Assembly: GCA_033782935.1 (NCBI GenBank)
Contig: JAWQEG010004702.1
Coordinates: 62,001-126,000 of the forward strand
Source of the DNA: Petrolisthes cinctipes
Lineage: Eukaryota; Arthropoda; Malacostraca; Decapoda; Porcellanidae
Reading direction: 5' to 3'
Length of the DNA stretch: 64,000 nucleotides
The notes under the pieces were generated by a model. The model searched no databases. It saw only the letters and a program-made list of their open reading frames with translations, and was not told the origin of the DNA. This document shows, one piece after another, positions 1 to 9,364 of this stretch; positions within the stretch are counted from its first letter, which is position 1; each line of letters opens with the position of its first letter. Made by a program: the position numbers and the translations under genes.

Positions 1-300
1 GCAGTGTTGCCAGATCCGGCTAGATCCCCGTATTTAGCCCAGGTCATTTCCTGTACTTTACCGCGGTTATTTCCCGGTAGTTTGCCCAGGTTAGGTCCCG
101 GTAGTTTGCTGTGGTCTAGGTTAGGTCAGGTAAGGTCAGGCTAATTTCAAAATGCCCCATTTGAATATGCCCTATCTTGGAAATAGGGCATTTGTGGAGG
201 AAGTGCCATAGAATAAAATAGTCTTAGAATGGTCTAAATAAGTGGGTAATGAAGGGAGAAAAACCGTACACAATAACGGTAATTCTTTCAATATTTACCA
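1..300 (+). repeat. Left copy of an inverted dispersed repeat (TIR-like, starts GCAGTGTTGCCAGATC)
   Basis: The sequence from the window edge to about 300 is repeated in inverted orientation at 9050-9330 over nearly its whole length, with scattered mismatches. Its outer ~150 bp also reappears inverted at 8228-8374. Internally it carries TTAGG/TCAGG-like units. The outer motif CAGTGTTGCCA is the kind of end often seen on hAT-type and other TIR elements, but the family is inference. The left target site lies outside the window, so no target-site duplication can be checked. Confidence 0.8.
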
Positions 301-1215
301 ATTGTTTTTCAAATGAAACCACTGATTTCTGGTTTATGACCCACTCTGGCAGAGAGTTCCACATATCTATTACTCTGCAGAGAAAAGAGTATTTCCTCAA
401 GTTCATTCGAGATCTTGGTTTAAATAATTTTCTAGAATTTCCTCGTGTAATACTCTCTTCCCGTTCTTGAAAAACTTTCTCGCTGCATTCCTTGTCATAC
501 AGTCCATTGATAAATTTAAATGTTTCAATCATGTCGCCTCTCCATCTTCTATATGACAGTGTTGGTAGATTAAATGTTTTTAGCCTCTCCTCATATGACA
601 AGTTCTTCATATTGGGCAGGAGTTTAGTTGCTCTTCTTTGGACATTTTCAACTGCCTCAATGTCCTTAAAAAGATAGGGATTCCACACCTGATTTGCGTA
701 TTCCAGATGAGGGCGGAGAAGAGCAATGAAAAGATATTTAAACATTTCTGCATTTAAGCTGGTGAAAGTTCTTCTTATAATGCCAACAATCTTGTTACCT
801 TTGTTTATTTTCTCTGAGAGATTTTCTGAAAATATCAATATGTCAATAATTACTCCAATATCCTTTTCAGCTCTTGACCTTTCTATTACATTTTCAAGAT
901 GATACTCTCTCTCTCTTTCTTCAGATCCACCAATTCTCAATTACCTCGTCTTATCTGAATAAAAACTCAATAACCATTTTTCTGTCCAATGTTTCATATC
1001 TTCTAAATCTTCTTGGAGTTTTATATGGTCATCATCATTTGCCATAGTTCTAAAAATTTTAGTGTCATTAGCATACAAATATATATCACTTTTGTTTCCA
1101 TCACAACACAACTAGGCAGGTCATTGATATAAACAACAAATAGTAATGGTCCCAAGACTGAGCCCTGAGGTACCCCACTGACCACATCACTCCATTCCAT
1201 AGCCTCTCCATTCAC
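301..1215 (-). pseudogene. LINE-A copy 1, 3' part of ORF2: RT palm and C-terminal region
   Basis: Read right to left, 1215-1021 encodes the RT block SGVPQGSVLGPLLFVVYIND, followed by a frame change at the position of the YADD box, where the frame reads nonsense but the sister frame gives YANDTK. From about 940 to 290 the frame is open again and encodes the LINE tail conserved in CR1/L2/Jockey-type elements: KDIGVIID, ALLRPHLEYANQVWNP, NVQRRATKLLP and FPxR-like RKYSFLCRVIDMWNSLPE. The last ~20 codons (224-290) are read from the flanking repeat, so the LINE tail is truncated there. It continues 2815-3812 upstream; the two pieces are separated by an RTE-like insertion. It is not functional because of the frameshift and the insertions. 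Confidence 0.85.
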
Positions 1216-1316
1216 TATTCTATGTATCTATCTATAGCTCTGATGCCTCGTTGCCTCCATGAACTCCCCCCAAGGGGGTGGCCACGGCAGAAGTGCCTCC
1301 AGTTCTCTCTGTTCCA

Positions 1317-1470
1317 ACACTCCCTCCTTACTTGTTCAAGCCCTACTCTGCTTCTCACGTTTCTCTCCTTTACATACTCTTCCACTCTGTTCCAACGCTC
1401 CCTCCTTACTTGTTCAAGCCCTCCTCTGTCCATCATGTTTCTCTCCTTTACATACTCTTCCACTCTGTTC
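1317..1470. repeat. Two-copy ~76-bp tandem duplication inside the RTE-like tail
   Basis: The stretch beginning GTTCCAACACTCCCTCC and ending CATACTCTTCCACTCT is present twice in a row with a few substitutions. The plus-strand copy of this family at 16905-17092 has the segment once, so the duplication is local to this copy. Confidence 0.8.
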
Positions 1471-1564
1471 TGCCATCTAACCGGAGGTCTGCCTCTCACA
1501 CCAGGTGCCACAACTTCACTTCCATACACCTTCTTTACAAACTCCTCACTTTACATTCTCTCTA

Positions 1565-2609
1565 CAGTGGGATCTCGCATCTAGCGAGTTCTCAACTTGC
1601 GAATTCGTATCTGGCGACACCATACAACCTCTACCCATATTCGTTTCTAGCGAACAAAATTCCCATCTGGCGAAATAAATATGTAAGAAAATTTAAAAAT
1701 AATAATAAATTCGAGGGCGGCAGATTTACCGCCACGGCGGCTACCTGTATTTTGTTTATCGTGTGACGTCACGTCACCACCCACGCGGCCAGTCGGCCAC
1801 TCCTAGTCCTTCCCCAATTTAAAAACTCAGTCTCCGTTTTTGTCGCGCACGTGCGAGACCTCTCATGACCCGCTCCGACCTTAAGCGTGAGGAGGAGAAT
1901 GCAGATGAAAGAATTACAAAATTAATTAAAGCATCAAGAGAGGCGGGAGAGAGTGGTGGTGAGCGGGAGACAAGTGAGGAGGGAGGCTGTGGCACGCTGC
2001 ACTAGCCTGTCCCTTCGCCTCAGATACCAGCAGTTCGTCACTTCATTCATTACTCACGAGTAAATAGTGAATCCTGTATTTAATTATTTCTTCTTGAATT
2101 CATGTTGTGTATCACTTTGTGTACAACATAATGAAAATTATGCGATATCATAGACAAAAGTATATAAAATATAGATAATAAATTAAAAAAAAAAATTCCC
2201 ATTTGGCAGGCGAGAGAGCGTGAACAGTGGTGAGGAGGGCGAGGGTGGTGGTGGTAACATGGACAAGGGAGGAGGGGAGGGGAAGGGAGAGGTTGCTTGA
2301 GTGAGGAGGTGGCTGCCAGTCCGTCCATCCCTCCACCAAATGGACATTCGTCACACTTACACACTTTATCACTCAAATTACAATACCACTCATAATTTTT
2401 TCTTTGTTATATATTGTGCATCACTTTGTGTTTATTTAAATGGAAATTAAAATGTTATAGGCGAAAATAAAGTAAATAAAATGAAGATCGGCAATTTTCA
2501 CCTCACCTATTATAATTTTCCTCATTAGTTTATGTATTCGCATCTAGCGAATTCACATCTAGCACCGTTTTTTTGGCACCAATTACTCGCTAGATGCGAG
2601 ATCCCACTG
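1565..2609. mobile_element. Pogo/Tigger-like non-autonomous DNA transposon with 25-bp perfect TIRs
   Basis: The element begins CAGTGGGATCTCGCATCTAG and ends with the exact inverse; 25 bp match perfectly (1565-1589 and 2585-2609). It is flanked by TA at 1563-1564 and 2610-2611. Removing it plus one TA restores the RTE-like reading (GHV-RM region), which confirms the boundaries. Subterminal copies of CATCTAGCGA/CATCTGGCGA occur near both ends. A short ATG-started reading at about 1865 (MTRSDLKREEENADERI) may be a transposase remnant, but it is too short to assign. TA target plus CAGT ends suggest the pogo/Tc1-mariner superfamily (inference). Confidence 0.88.
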
Positions 2610-2814
2610 TACATGTCCAAACCATCTCAATGTATTACGTTTCACTCTCTCAACCACTCAATGCCAATTGCCTTCTCACTCATACCACACCTCTCATATA
2701 CACACTCATTACTTTCTCCATCCCACCTAGTAAGTCCACATGTTCCTCTCAAGTAACTCATTTCCACAGCACCTATTCTAGACTGATGAGCCCTACTCCA
2801 TGTAGGGCTCTTTG

Positions 2815-3812
2815 ATTTCTATTACCTAAGAATGCCTTAATCCAGTCCAAATAATTGCCTTCTATACCACAGCAGGAGATCTTTTCCAATAACCTTTTAT
2901 GTGGAACTCTATCAAAAGCCTTCATAAAATCACAATAAATTACATGTACAGAATTCCCTTGATCTAAAGCCTTCGTCCACTCATCCAACACCTTTATAAG
3001 TTGTAATACAGTAGATCTCCCTGGTATAAAGCCGTACTGTTTATCACTGAGCAAGTTGTATTTCCTCAAGTGAGCCATCATCTCCTCTCTAATTAGTGTC
3101 TCCATACATTTACATATAATGTTTGTCAGACTCACAGGTCTATCATTTCCCGGGTCCCTTTTATCACCTTTTTTAAATATTGCTGTGATATTTGCAATCT
3201 TCCAATCAGTGGGCAATTGCTGTGTGCTGAACGAGCATTCAAAGAAAATAACCAGTGGCTCTAAGATCTCCTTCATTATCTCCTTCACTATCCTTGGGTG
3301 TATCCCATCTGGTCCTGGTGATTTATCCTTCTTCATTTTCTGTATTACCTTCTGAATTTTTTCCTTGGTAATGTTAAGACTTTGCAGAGGTGGTACTACC
3401 TGCACTCTTCCCCTTGGAGAGTCTCCATCAGATTCAGTGACAAACACATTGGCAAATTGTCTAGAGAGAACCTTTGCTTTTTCTCTGTCACTTACTGTGG
3501 TCTCTGCCTTATTGTGGTCTGTATACAATTCTGATATCATGCCTTTGGTGTTAATTTTTGACTGAACATATTTCCAAAAAACCTTCGGGTTTTCTTTTAC
3601 AAGTGTAGCAACTTCCAGTTCCTTGTTCTTCACTGCTTTTCTTGTTTCTCTTCTCACCTGATTGTTAACTCTACTCTCCTATATTCTTTACTGATTTCAG
3701 CATACTGACTCTTCTCCATAGAGTTTTCAGAATTTTCAAGTTTGTTCATTTGTTCCCATAATCTTTGCTTCCTCTTTATCTTGTTCCATAGCTTCCTGTT
3801 CATTGGCAAGTT
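2815..3812 (-). pseudogene. LINE-A copy 1, RT fingers and palm of ORF2 with upstream linker
   Basis: The frame runs from 3657 to about 2815 and starts in a basic linker (MNRKLWNKIKRKQRLWEQ lies further upstream, 3810-3720, in a different frame). It shows VFWKYVQSKINTKG, the RT motif KMKKDKSPGPDGIHPRIVKE, IANITAIFKKGDK, the motif PVSLTNIICKCMETLI, KQYGFIPGRST and catalytic motif A YCDFMKAFDRVPH, then WIKAFLGNRNQR, where the RTE-like insertion cuts it. The YADD box is downstream at ~1080 and frameshifted. The family level is LINE of the CR1/L2/Jockey type. It meets MITE-1 at 3813, beyond which lies a second LINE-A copy. Confidence 0.88.
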
Positions 3813-4126
3813 CAGTTAATTCTCATTTTACACTGGGATGATGTATGTGAAATAGTGTGTGTAATGAATGTATGTACTGTAAACACTTATTGTACACTAT
3901 ATTAAACACCCATAATACCAGTGTACTGTACAATGAGGGTTTTCTGTACACAGTTTCATTACACACCCATAATACCAGTGTACTGTACAATGAGGGTTTT
4001 CTGTACACAGTTTCATTACACACACTACATTACACATCCAATATACAAGTGTACTGTGCAATGAGGGTTTTTTGTACACAGTTTCATTACACACCCAATA
4101 TACAAGTGTAAAATGAGAATTAACTG
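3813..4126. mobile_element. MITE-1 copy i (ends CAGTTAATTCTCATTTTACA)
   Basis: The terminal inverted repeat is about 22 bp: CAGTTAATTCTCATTTTACA at the left, its inverse at the right end. The interior has three successive units containing GTGTACTGTACAATGAGGGT and TACACAGTTTCATTACACAC, giving spurious reading frames on both strands. Other copies are at 6191-6534 and 41155-41356. This copy lacks the TA flanks that the other two have, probably because it lies at the joint of two LINE copies. Confidence 0.9.
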
Positions 4127-4321
4127 TGGGGGACTGTATCAAATGCTTTCCTTTGATCACAATAAGCCACATCCACTACCCATCCTCTATCTATAGACTC
4201 AGTCCACTTATCAATACTTATATCAGCTGCAATACTGTTGACCTCCCTTGTAAGAAACCATACTGTTTTTTGCTGAACAAGTTGTTACCTGACATGTGCT
4301 TTATGATACTGGTCTGTAGTT

Positions 4322-4451
4322 GTTGTTGAAGTTCCTCAAGGTGTCTGGCCGAGCAGCCCCCCTGAGCTCCTGAGGAAGGTCATGGCCTGAACCGGGCTTT
4401 CCCACAGTGCCCTCAGAGAGTGTATGTTGTGTTGTTGGTGAGTGTGGTTGT
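4322..4451 (-). mobile_element. LINE-B 3' tail insertion with 11-bp target-site duplication
   Basis: A 130-bp 5'-truncated LINE-B end, read on minus as HSLRALWEN-like tail with VGKPGSGHDLPQELRGAARP and an (AAC)n 3' terminus (GTTGTTGTTG on plus). It is flanked on both sides by GGTCTGTAGTT (4311-4321 and 4452-4462), which is the RT coding sequence for NYRP. Excising one copy restores the RT reading SNYRPVS. It proves that LINE-B retrotransposed after LINE-A copy 2 arrived. Confidence 0.9.
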
Positions 4452-4677
4452 GGTCTGTAGTTACTGGGGTCACTCTTATATCTCCCCTTTTTAAATATTG
4501 CAGTAATATTTGCTGTTTTCCACTCCTGGGGAACTTGATATCTTTCCAAAGAGTTGTTAAAAATAATCCACAGTGGTTCCACCAGCACCTCAGCAACTTC
4601 CAATATAACTCTTAGGTGGAGTGTGTCTGGTCCGGGGGATTTATTATGCTTTAACTTTTTCAGTGTTTTCAGTATAC

Positions 4678-4927
4678 GAGGCGTCTATTTACATAACGAG
4701 ATAAGCGACACAATTCAAGTTTTGAGAAAAATGGGTTTAAAGTTTAACATCTGTGTACAAAAGGTTATAATCTCTCTATTTATACTTCATTTTAAGCCTT
4801 ATTAGAAACTCCTAAAGGGGATATGGACTTCACCACGTAAATTGTAGATGTTTACTAGGGGGGGAAGACAGTGCTAACTCAATTTCACCAGAGGTGGAGT
4901 TTATCCCGTTATGCAAATAGACGCCTC
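4678..4927. mobile_element. MITE with GAGGCGTCTATTT ends
   Basis: About 21 bp of inverted terminal sequence: GAGGCGTCTATTTACATAAC at 4678 and the near-perfect inverse ending ATAGACGCCTC at 4927. The interior has no coding potential. It interrupts the LINE-A copy 2 linker/RT coding region. A target-site duplication is not obvious. Confidence 0.8.
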
Positions 4928-5711
4928 AATTATTATTATATATTATCTTCCCTTGATATTTCCATAATTGACAATGGTTTTTCTTGTCTCACTTTCAATT
5001 CTGGCACAGCTCCTTGCGGTTCGTTCATAAATACTGATGAAAAAAAACTGTGCTAACTCTTGTGCCTTCTCCTTGTCACTCGTTGTGTTGTTATTTTTGT
5101 CACCTCCCATATATAATTCTGTGATCCCAGATACTGTCTTCGTCTTAGAGTTAACGTACTTCCAGAATATCTTTGGATTGCTTTTTACATTTTGTGGTAT
5201 TGTTTGTTCCTTTGCTTTAACTTCTCTCCTAGTTTCTTTCCTTACTTGGTTATTTAAATGTCTGTACTCAACATTGCACTCTCTGATATTCCCTATTCCC
5301 ACTGTCTGTTATTTCTTTCTGCCATTTTCCTCAATCGTTCCTTTGCTTTTTCTTAATCTTTGCCCTCAGTTTCCTATTCATGGGTAAATTCACTGTTTAA
5401 GGTTTTCCTTGATTCCCTTTCCTTAAACATTCTGCATGGTATACAATCACTGATAACTTCCTACAATTTAGTTATAAATCTATTCCACATGTCATCGATG
5501 TCTTCAGTATTCAAGTGGTCTTTCCAGTCTATATTTAGTTTCTCCTTCATTTCTAAATAATTTCCTCTTTCATATAAATACACCTTTTTCTTTGTCTTCC
5601 TTATCTGTGGTTCTATATCACAATGAAAAGTTATGCAGGCATGATCACTTTTTCCGAGGGGGCTGTCTACTTCAATCCCCTCTACTCTTACGTCATCGTC
5701 AGTAAACACAA

Positions 5712-5903
5712 GTGACGTGTATAAATAAGGTGTGGGTCATCTAGTGGGACAGAAGAGAAGCTACGGTACCAACATCACCACCATGAAGCTCCATTGTCTC
5801 ATCTAGTGCGACACCCAATAATCTCGGGGCCTCACAAGAGTCACGGGCTACTGACACCCTACAGCCCCGAGGTTGAGGTATAGAAAAAAAAAAAAAAAAA
5901 AAA
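5712..5903 (+). mobile_element. SINE-like repeat with TATAAATA near its head and poly(A) tail
   Basis: A ~190-bp unit beginning GTGACGTGTATAAATAAGGT, continuing CATCTAGTGGGACAGAAGAG and ending GAGGTTGAGGTATAG followed by ~20 A. Three further copies or parts occur at 42077-42474. A poly(A) tail and dispersed copies point to retroposition. I see no convincing tRNA-type A and B boxes; the conserved TATAAATA close to the head is unusual for a SINE, so a retroposed small RNA or mRNA fragment is equally possible. Confidence 0.7.
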
Positions 5904-6190
5904 TCCACTTTTCACTCCCTCTACATCTTGTTATGTTGCACAAAGAAACAATCTCTTATTTTTTCTATAAAACTCTGACTGTATTGGTCTCCGCTGGATG
6001 CTGTGCCTGTTGTCCAGTTTATGTTAGGCAAATTAAAATCGCCTATATCTATTTTGTGTTTCGTTCTTTGTTCACCTATTTCTTGTTGTAGATCCAATAA
6101 CCTGTTGTTATTCTCAGTGGTGCTATTTGGACTCCTGTATACAGCTGTGAGCAATAAGTCCTCTGTACCTTTTATATTCACTTTTATATA

Positions 6191-6534
6191 CAGACAATTC
6201 TCATTTTACACTTGTATATTGGGTGTGTATTGTAATGTGTGTAATGAAACTGTGTACAGAAAACCCTCATTGTACAGTACACTTGTATATTGGGTGTGTA
6301 TTGTAATGTGTGTAATGAAACTGTGTACAGAAAACCCTCATTGTACAGTACACTTGTATATTGGGTGTGTAATGTAATGTGTGTAATGAAACTGTGTACA
6401 GAAAACCCTCATTGTATAGTACACTTGTATATTGGGTGTGTAATATAGTGTACAATAAGTGTATACAGTACATACATTCATTACACACACACTATTTCAC
6501 ATACATAATGCCAGTGTAAAATGAGAATTGCCTG
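6191..6534. mobile_element. MITE-1 copy ii, TA-flanked
   Basis: Ends CAGACAATTCTCATTTTACA and its inverse; flanked by TA at 6189-6190 and 6535-6536. It is oriented opposite to copy i. The interior holds three ~76-bp units (GTATATTGGGTGTGTA...GAAAACCCTCATTGTA). It sits inside the LINE-A endonuclease coding sequence, and removing it joins GGDLCEY to NIKGTEDLLLT. Confidence 0.92.
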
Positions 6535-6759
6535 TATTCACATAAATCACCACCTTCCTCAATACTATAGGACACCCCATGTTTCACATACATCAACAAA
6601 CCTCTCCCACAGCTTTCTTCAGATATATTTTTTCCTAATAATTTGTATCCCTTGATATTAAACTCTACAATACTCTTTTCATATCTATAGTTCTTTGGCT
6701 TCACCTCCAGTATTATTATCACATGGGGTTTCACTCTCATATTTCCTATTCTTACCTCA

Positions 6760-7850
6760 AGTTGTCACATGTAAAAGTATCAACATTACTAAACATCACA
6801 TGTATCTTATTTTGAGACTTAATCTTTTCTCCATTCTGCCTCATCTTTACTGGATATTTTCCTCTTGGTTTCTCTTTACACACAGTAGATACCGCTTCCA
6901 TGGCTTCCCTCTTACCACATCCTTCTCCTCCTCACTCTTCTCTTTGGCCTGTTTCCTTAGTTCCTTTTCTTATTCCCGTTCCTCTCTCGTCACATCATGA
7001 TACACTGACACATTCCTGAATAAAAGTTCCTTAACATTCTTTAGTTTATACAAGTTTCTCATGATCCTCATCTTCACTATCAAAACAATTTAGGTTCAGC
7101 TCTCCACAAATCTCTTTAAACATTAGTTTATCATGTCTCATCTTGTCTTCTCTCTCCTCCATGTTAAATCCACTTATCATTTCTTCCGGCATTCTGTGCA
7201 GTACTATATTATTCTCTCTGTGTAACATATCCTTCACTTGTTCCACTGTCTCCTCTGCAATCACACTTTTGCTTACTTTTGTAGCACTATGTGAGTTGCA
7301 AATATTTTGGGTCTCCTCCTTCACAACATCTTTGCAGGATTATACTAAATCATTCTTCACCTCAATGCAAACTTTCTCCTTAACTTCTTCAAGTAATTTA
7401 CCTTTTATATCATTAATATCCTTCTGAACCTCTTGAAACTTATCCAACTTTCCTAGTTCCAACACTTTTTGTACTTCCAATTTCTCTTTCACTTCATCCA
7501 TTTCTGTGCTAATTCTGCCCTTTACTACTGCTATCTCATTCTCAAAAACAAGAAGCTTGGCAGTTGTCTCCTTTTCTAGGTTTTTCATCTTTGTTTCCAC
7601 TACATCTTGTCTCTTTTCCAGCTTTGTAAATGTGACTCAGGACCTTGACAGCAACATTATCACACTTATTGTAATACCAGTGTAGTTTACTAGCACCACT
7701 CCTGTTTAAAAATTTATATATACAGTACTTCCCTTGATACTCCTTCACACTTAATATGATGCCAGAATTCACAAAGATCACACCAAAATGCAGCATCAGA
7801 GTTGTTGCAGTCTGGACAAACCTTGAGCTTCCTCCTCTACTTGTTTACAT
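6760..7850 (-). pseudogene. LINE-A ORF1-like protein (PHD-type zinc motif, coiled coil)
   Basis: Reading minus from about 7840: KVCPDCNNSDAAF with further CX2C-type pairs, then FLNRSGASKLHWYYNKCDNV (a PHD-finger-like zinc region, C to Y at one ligand position in this frame), VLSHIYKAGKE, then a Glu/Lys-rich coiled coil (EKETTAKLLVFENEI, 7600-7340) and IVLHRMPEEMISGFNMEERE (7324-7046). The pattern of zinc motif, coiled coil and a short basic/acidic tail is that of L2/CR1-type ORF1 RNA-binding proteins that package the LINE transcript. At least two frame changes make it non-functional. It lies directly upstream of the endonuclease, as expected for one element. Confidence 0.7.
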
Positions 7851-7859
7851 CTGTTATCC

Positions 7860-8077
7860 CCTTCCTCCTTCAGTCATGTTTCATTAATCAGCTGATCCTG
7901 GGATGGTAACTTCTTCCTTTGTTTTAGTCCACTTCTTGTTGCTGTAGACACTTTTTTCTCCAGAGTCAGTCTTATACTTCTTAGGTTCTTATATTTGCTT
8001 TATACAACTTACCACCATTCAACTATATTTCAAACTCATTAATAATTGAAACAAAGATAGAGCCAACAAATTCATAT
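7860..8077. other. Probable LINE-A 5' untranslated or flanking sequence
   Basis: No open reading frame or repeat motif is recognisable. It lies between the ORF1 zinc region and the CCTAA-rich repeat end. Confidence 0.4.
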
Positions 8078-8262
8078 CCTTACCTGACCTAACCTGACCT
8101 GACCTTACCTAACCTGACCTAACCTGACCTGACCTGACCTGACCTAACCTAACCTGACCTTACCTGACCTAACCAAACCTGACCTGACCTAACCAAACCT
8201 GACCTGACCTAATCCGACCTGACCTAACCTAACCTAACCTAACCTAACCTAACCTAACCTGG
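8078..8262. repeat. Interstitial telomere-like array (CCTAA/CCTGA units)
   Basis: About 185 bp of pentamers, CCTGA and CCTAA mixed at the left and an uninterrupted run of about eight CCTAA units at 8222-8260. CCTAA is the complement of TTAGG, the ancestral arthropod telomere repeat. It lies inside the right inverted copy of the 1-300 repeat; shorter runs recur at 8750-8770, 9200-9240 and 61440-61455. Confidence 0.85.
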
Positions 8263-8374
8263 GCAAACTACCGGGACCTAACATGGGCAAACTACTGGGA
8301 AATAACCGTGGTAAAGTACAGGAAATGACCGGGGCAAAATTTTGGGACCTAGCCGGATCTGGCAACACTGCTAC
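8228..8374 (-). repeat. Right inverted copy of the 1-150 repeat end
   Basis: Reverse complement of 1-150: it ends CTAGCCGGATCTGGCAACAC TGC. With the left copy at 1 it would bound an ~8.4-kb unit that contains all of LINE-A. The interior part of the right copy has been replaced or expanded by CCTAA arrays. Confidence 0.85.
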
Positions 8375-8405
8375 AAAACATTAATTCTTTCAATAGATAC
8401 CGTAC

Positions 8406-8420
8406 CCATTATTTTATTGG

Positions 8421-8466
<46 letters not shown>
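8406..8466. repeat. (CT)n microsatellite
   Basis: Pure CT run of about 60 bp just outside the inverted repeat. Confidence 0.95.
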
Positions 8467-8470
<4 letters not shown>

Positions 8471-8519
8471 ATTTTTTTGGTATGTAAATCAGTTAAAATA
8501 GACTATATGTATGTATGTA

Positions 8520-8680
8520 TATGTTATTATTATTATTATTATTTTAATCTATTCTATTACTGTTTTTTAATACAAAGTTTTTACCTTTTTTTTCTTGCTA
8601 ATTTAAAACATTCTAAGACACTTTTCTTCAATAGTATTTTATTATCATTATCATCATCATTATCATCATCATCATCATCA

Positions 8681-8721
<41 letters not shown>

Positions 8722-8750
8722 TATTATTATTATTATTATTATTATTCAGT
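8520..8750. repeat. (TTA)n and (TCA)n/(ATT)n microsatellites
   Basis: TTA run at 8523-8545 and a long TCA/ATT run at 8638-8746; the frames they create (poly-S, poly-I) are not genes. Confidence 0.9.
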
Positions 8751-9049
8751 AAACCTAACCTAACCTAATGTAATGTCAACAGAATTGGTCAGGTGCTAAC
8801 CAGGTCATGGAAGATGAAGATAATGAAAGGTAATATAATATTATTATTATTATTATTATTATAGGTAAAAGTATAGAAGTAGTTCATTCACTATATTGTA
8901 TATTTTAGTATCATTAACCACTATTTTGGACCATTCTAACACACTTTTCATCTATGGTGTTTCTCTTGGAGATGCCCCGTTTTAGAGATGTGCCCCATTT
9001 TACAAACATATTTTGGAAATTAATCTGACCTAACCTGACCTAGCCAGTA

Positions 9050-9330
9050 AATATTGAAAGAATTACCGTTATTGCATATGGGTTTTCTACCTTCATTACC
9101 CACTTATTTAGACAATTTTAAGACTATTTTCTTCTATGGCATTTCCTCCACAAATGCGCCATTTCCAAGATAGGGCATATTCAGATGGGGTATTTTGACA
9201 TTAGCCTGACCTAACCTAACCTAACCTAACCTAACCACATCAGACTACTGGGACCTAACCTGGGCAAACTACCGGGACCTAACCGTGGTAAAGTACAGGA
9301 AATGACCGGGGAAAAAAGTCTGAGGAAGTC
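9050..9330 (-). repeat. Second inverted copy of the 1-300 repeat
   Basis: The reverse complement matches 20-300 nearly throughout, including CGGTCATTTCCTGTACTTTA, the AATATGCCCTATCTTGGAAA block and the inner AATAACGGTAATTCTTTCAA block. The TTAGG stretch in the middle is longer than in the left copy. It shows what the repeat looks like without a LINE inside. Confidence 0.88.
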
Positions 9331-9364
9331 TACTTACGTTACAACACATTTTCTGTGTTTACTA

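Larger units (their letters stand above)
1217..2812 (-). mobile_element. RTE-like LINE 3' fragment (C-terminal coding end plus TATC tail), itself interrupted by a MITE
   Basis: On the minus strand 2812-2612 reads HQSRIGAVEMSYLRG, then TRWDGESNECVYERCGMSE, and after a 1045-bp MITE the frame resumes with VRGRPPVRWQNRVEEYVKER and FCRGHPLGGSSWRQRG. The same tail is present at 16905-17092. The 3' end is a short GATA-type microsatellite (TATCTATCTA on plus at 1217), typical of RTE-type 3' ends. It splits the LINE-A RT between NRNQR and NGEAMEW. Residues 1317-1470 hold a duplicated ~76-bp segment (the VEEYVKERN...LEQVRRE unit twice). The assignment to an RTE-like clade is from this C-terminal signature only. 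Confidence 0.75.
4127..5400 (-). pseudogene. LINE-A copy 2, linker and RT N-terminal half of ORF2
   Basis: The minus strand encodes, from 5390 downward, MNRKLRAKIKKKQR-like linker, VRKETRREVKAKEQ, IFWKYVNSKTKTVSGITELY (5302-4943), then after a 250-bp MITE the RT segments EPLWIIFNNSLERYQVPQEW and IANITAIFKKG-like TANITAIFKKGRYKSDPSNY, and after a nested LINE-B tail it continues YRPVS...KQYGFLQGRST-like and catalytic motif A VAYCDQRKAFDTVP, ending at 4134. It is clearly a second copy, because the same RT blocks occur again at 2815-3657. It is truncated at MITE-1 right after motif A. Confidence 0.82.
5461..6740 (-). pseudogene. LINE-A copy 2, apurinic endonuclease domain of ORF2
   Basis: Minus-strand segments give an exonuclease-endonuclease-phosphatase domain in order: VIIILEVKPKNY (position of the catalytic Glu), SCGRGLLMYVKHGVSYSIEE (6740-6535); then, after MITE-1 copy ii, LLLTAVYRSPNSTTENNNR and KIDIGDFNLPNINW (6181-5921); then, after a SINE-like insertion, VRVEGIEVDSPLGKSDHACI (5709-5461), the SDH motif. 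It would nick target DNA to prime reverse transcription. Two insertions, and apparently a small deletion at the SINE, break the frame. Confidence 0.85.

Noticed and set aside
1261..1766. Overlapping plus frames of 73-162 codons
   Set aside because: Antisense of the RTE-like tail and read-through into the pogo-like MITE.
3823..4172. Frames on both strands with repeated VSLHT / MCNETVYRKPSLYSTLV
   Set aside because: They read the internal tandem units of MITE-1; the same peptide appears wherever the MITE does.
8342..8752. 136-codon plus frame
   Set aside because: Made of CT, TTA and TCA microsatellites joined by chance.
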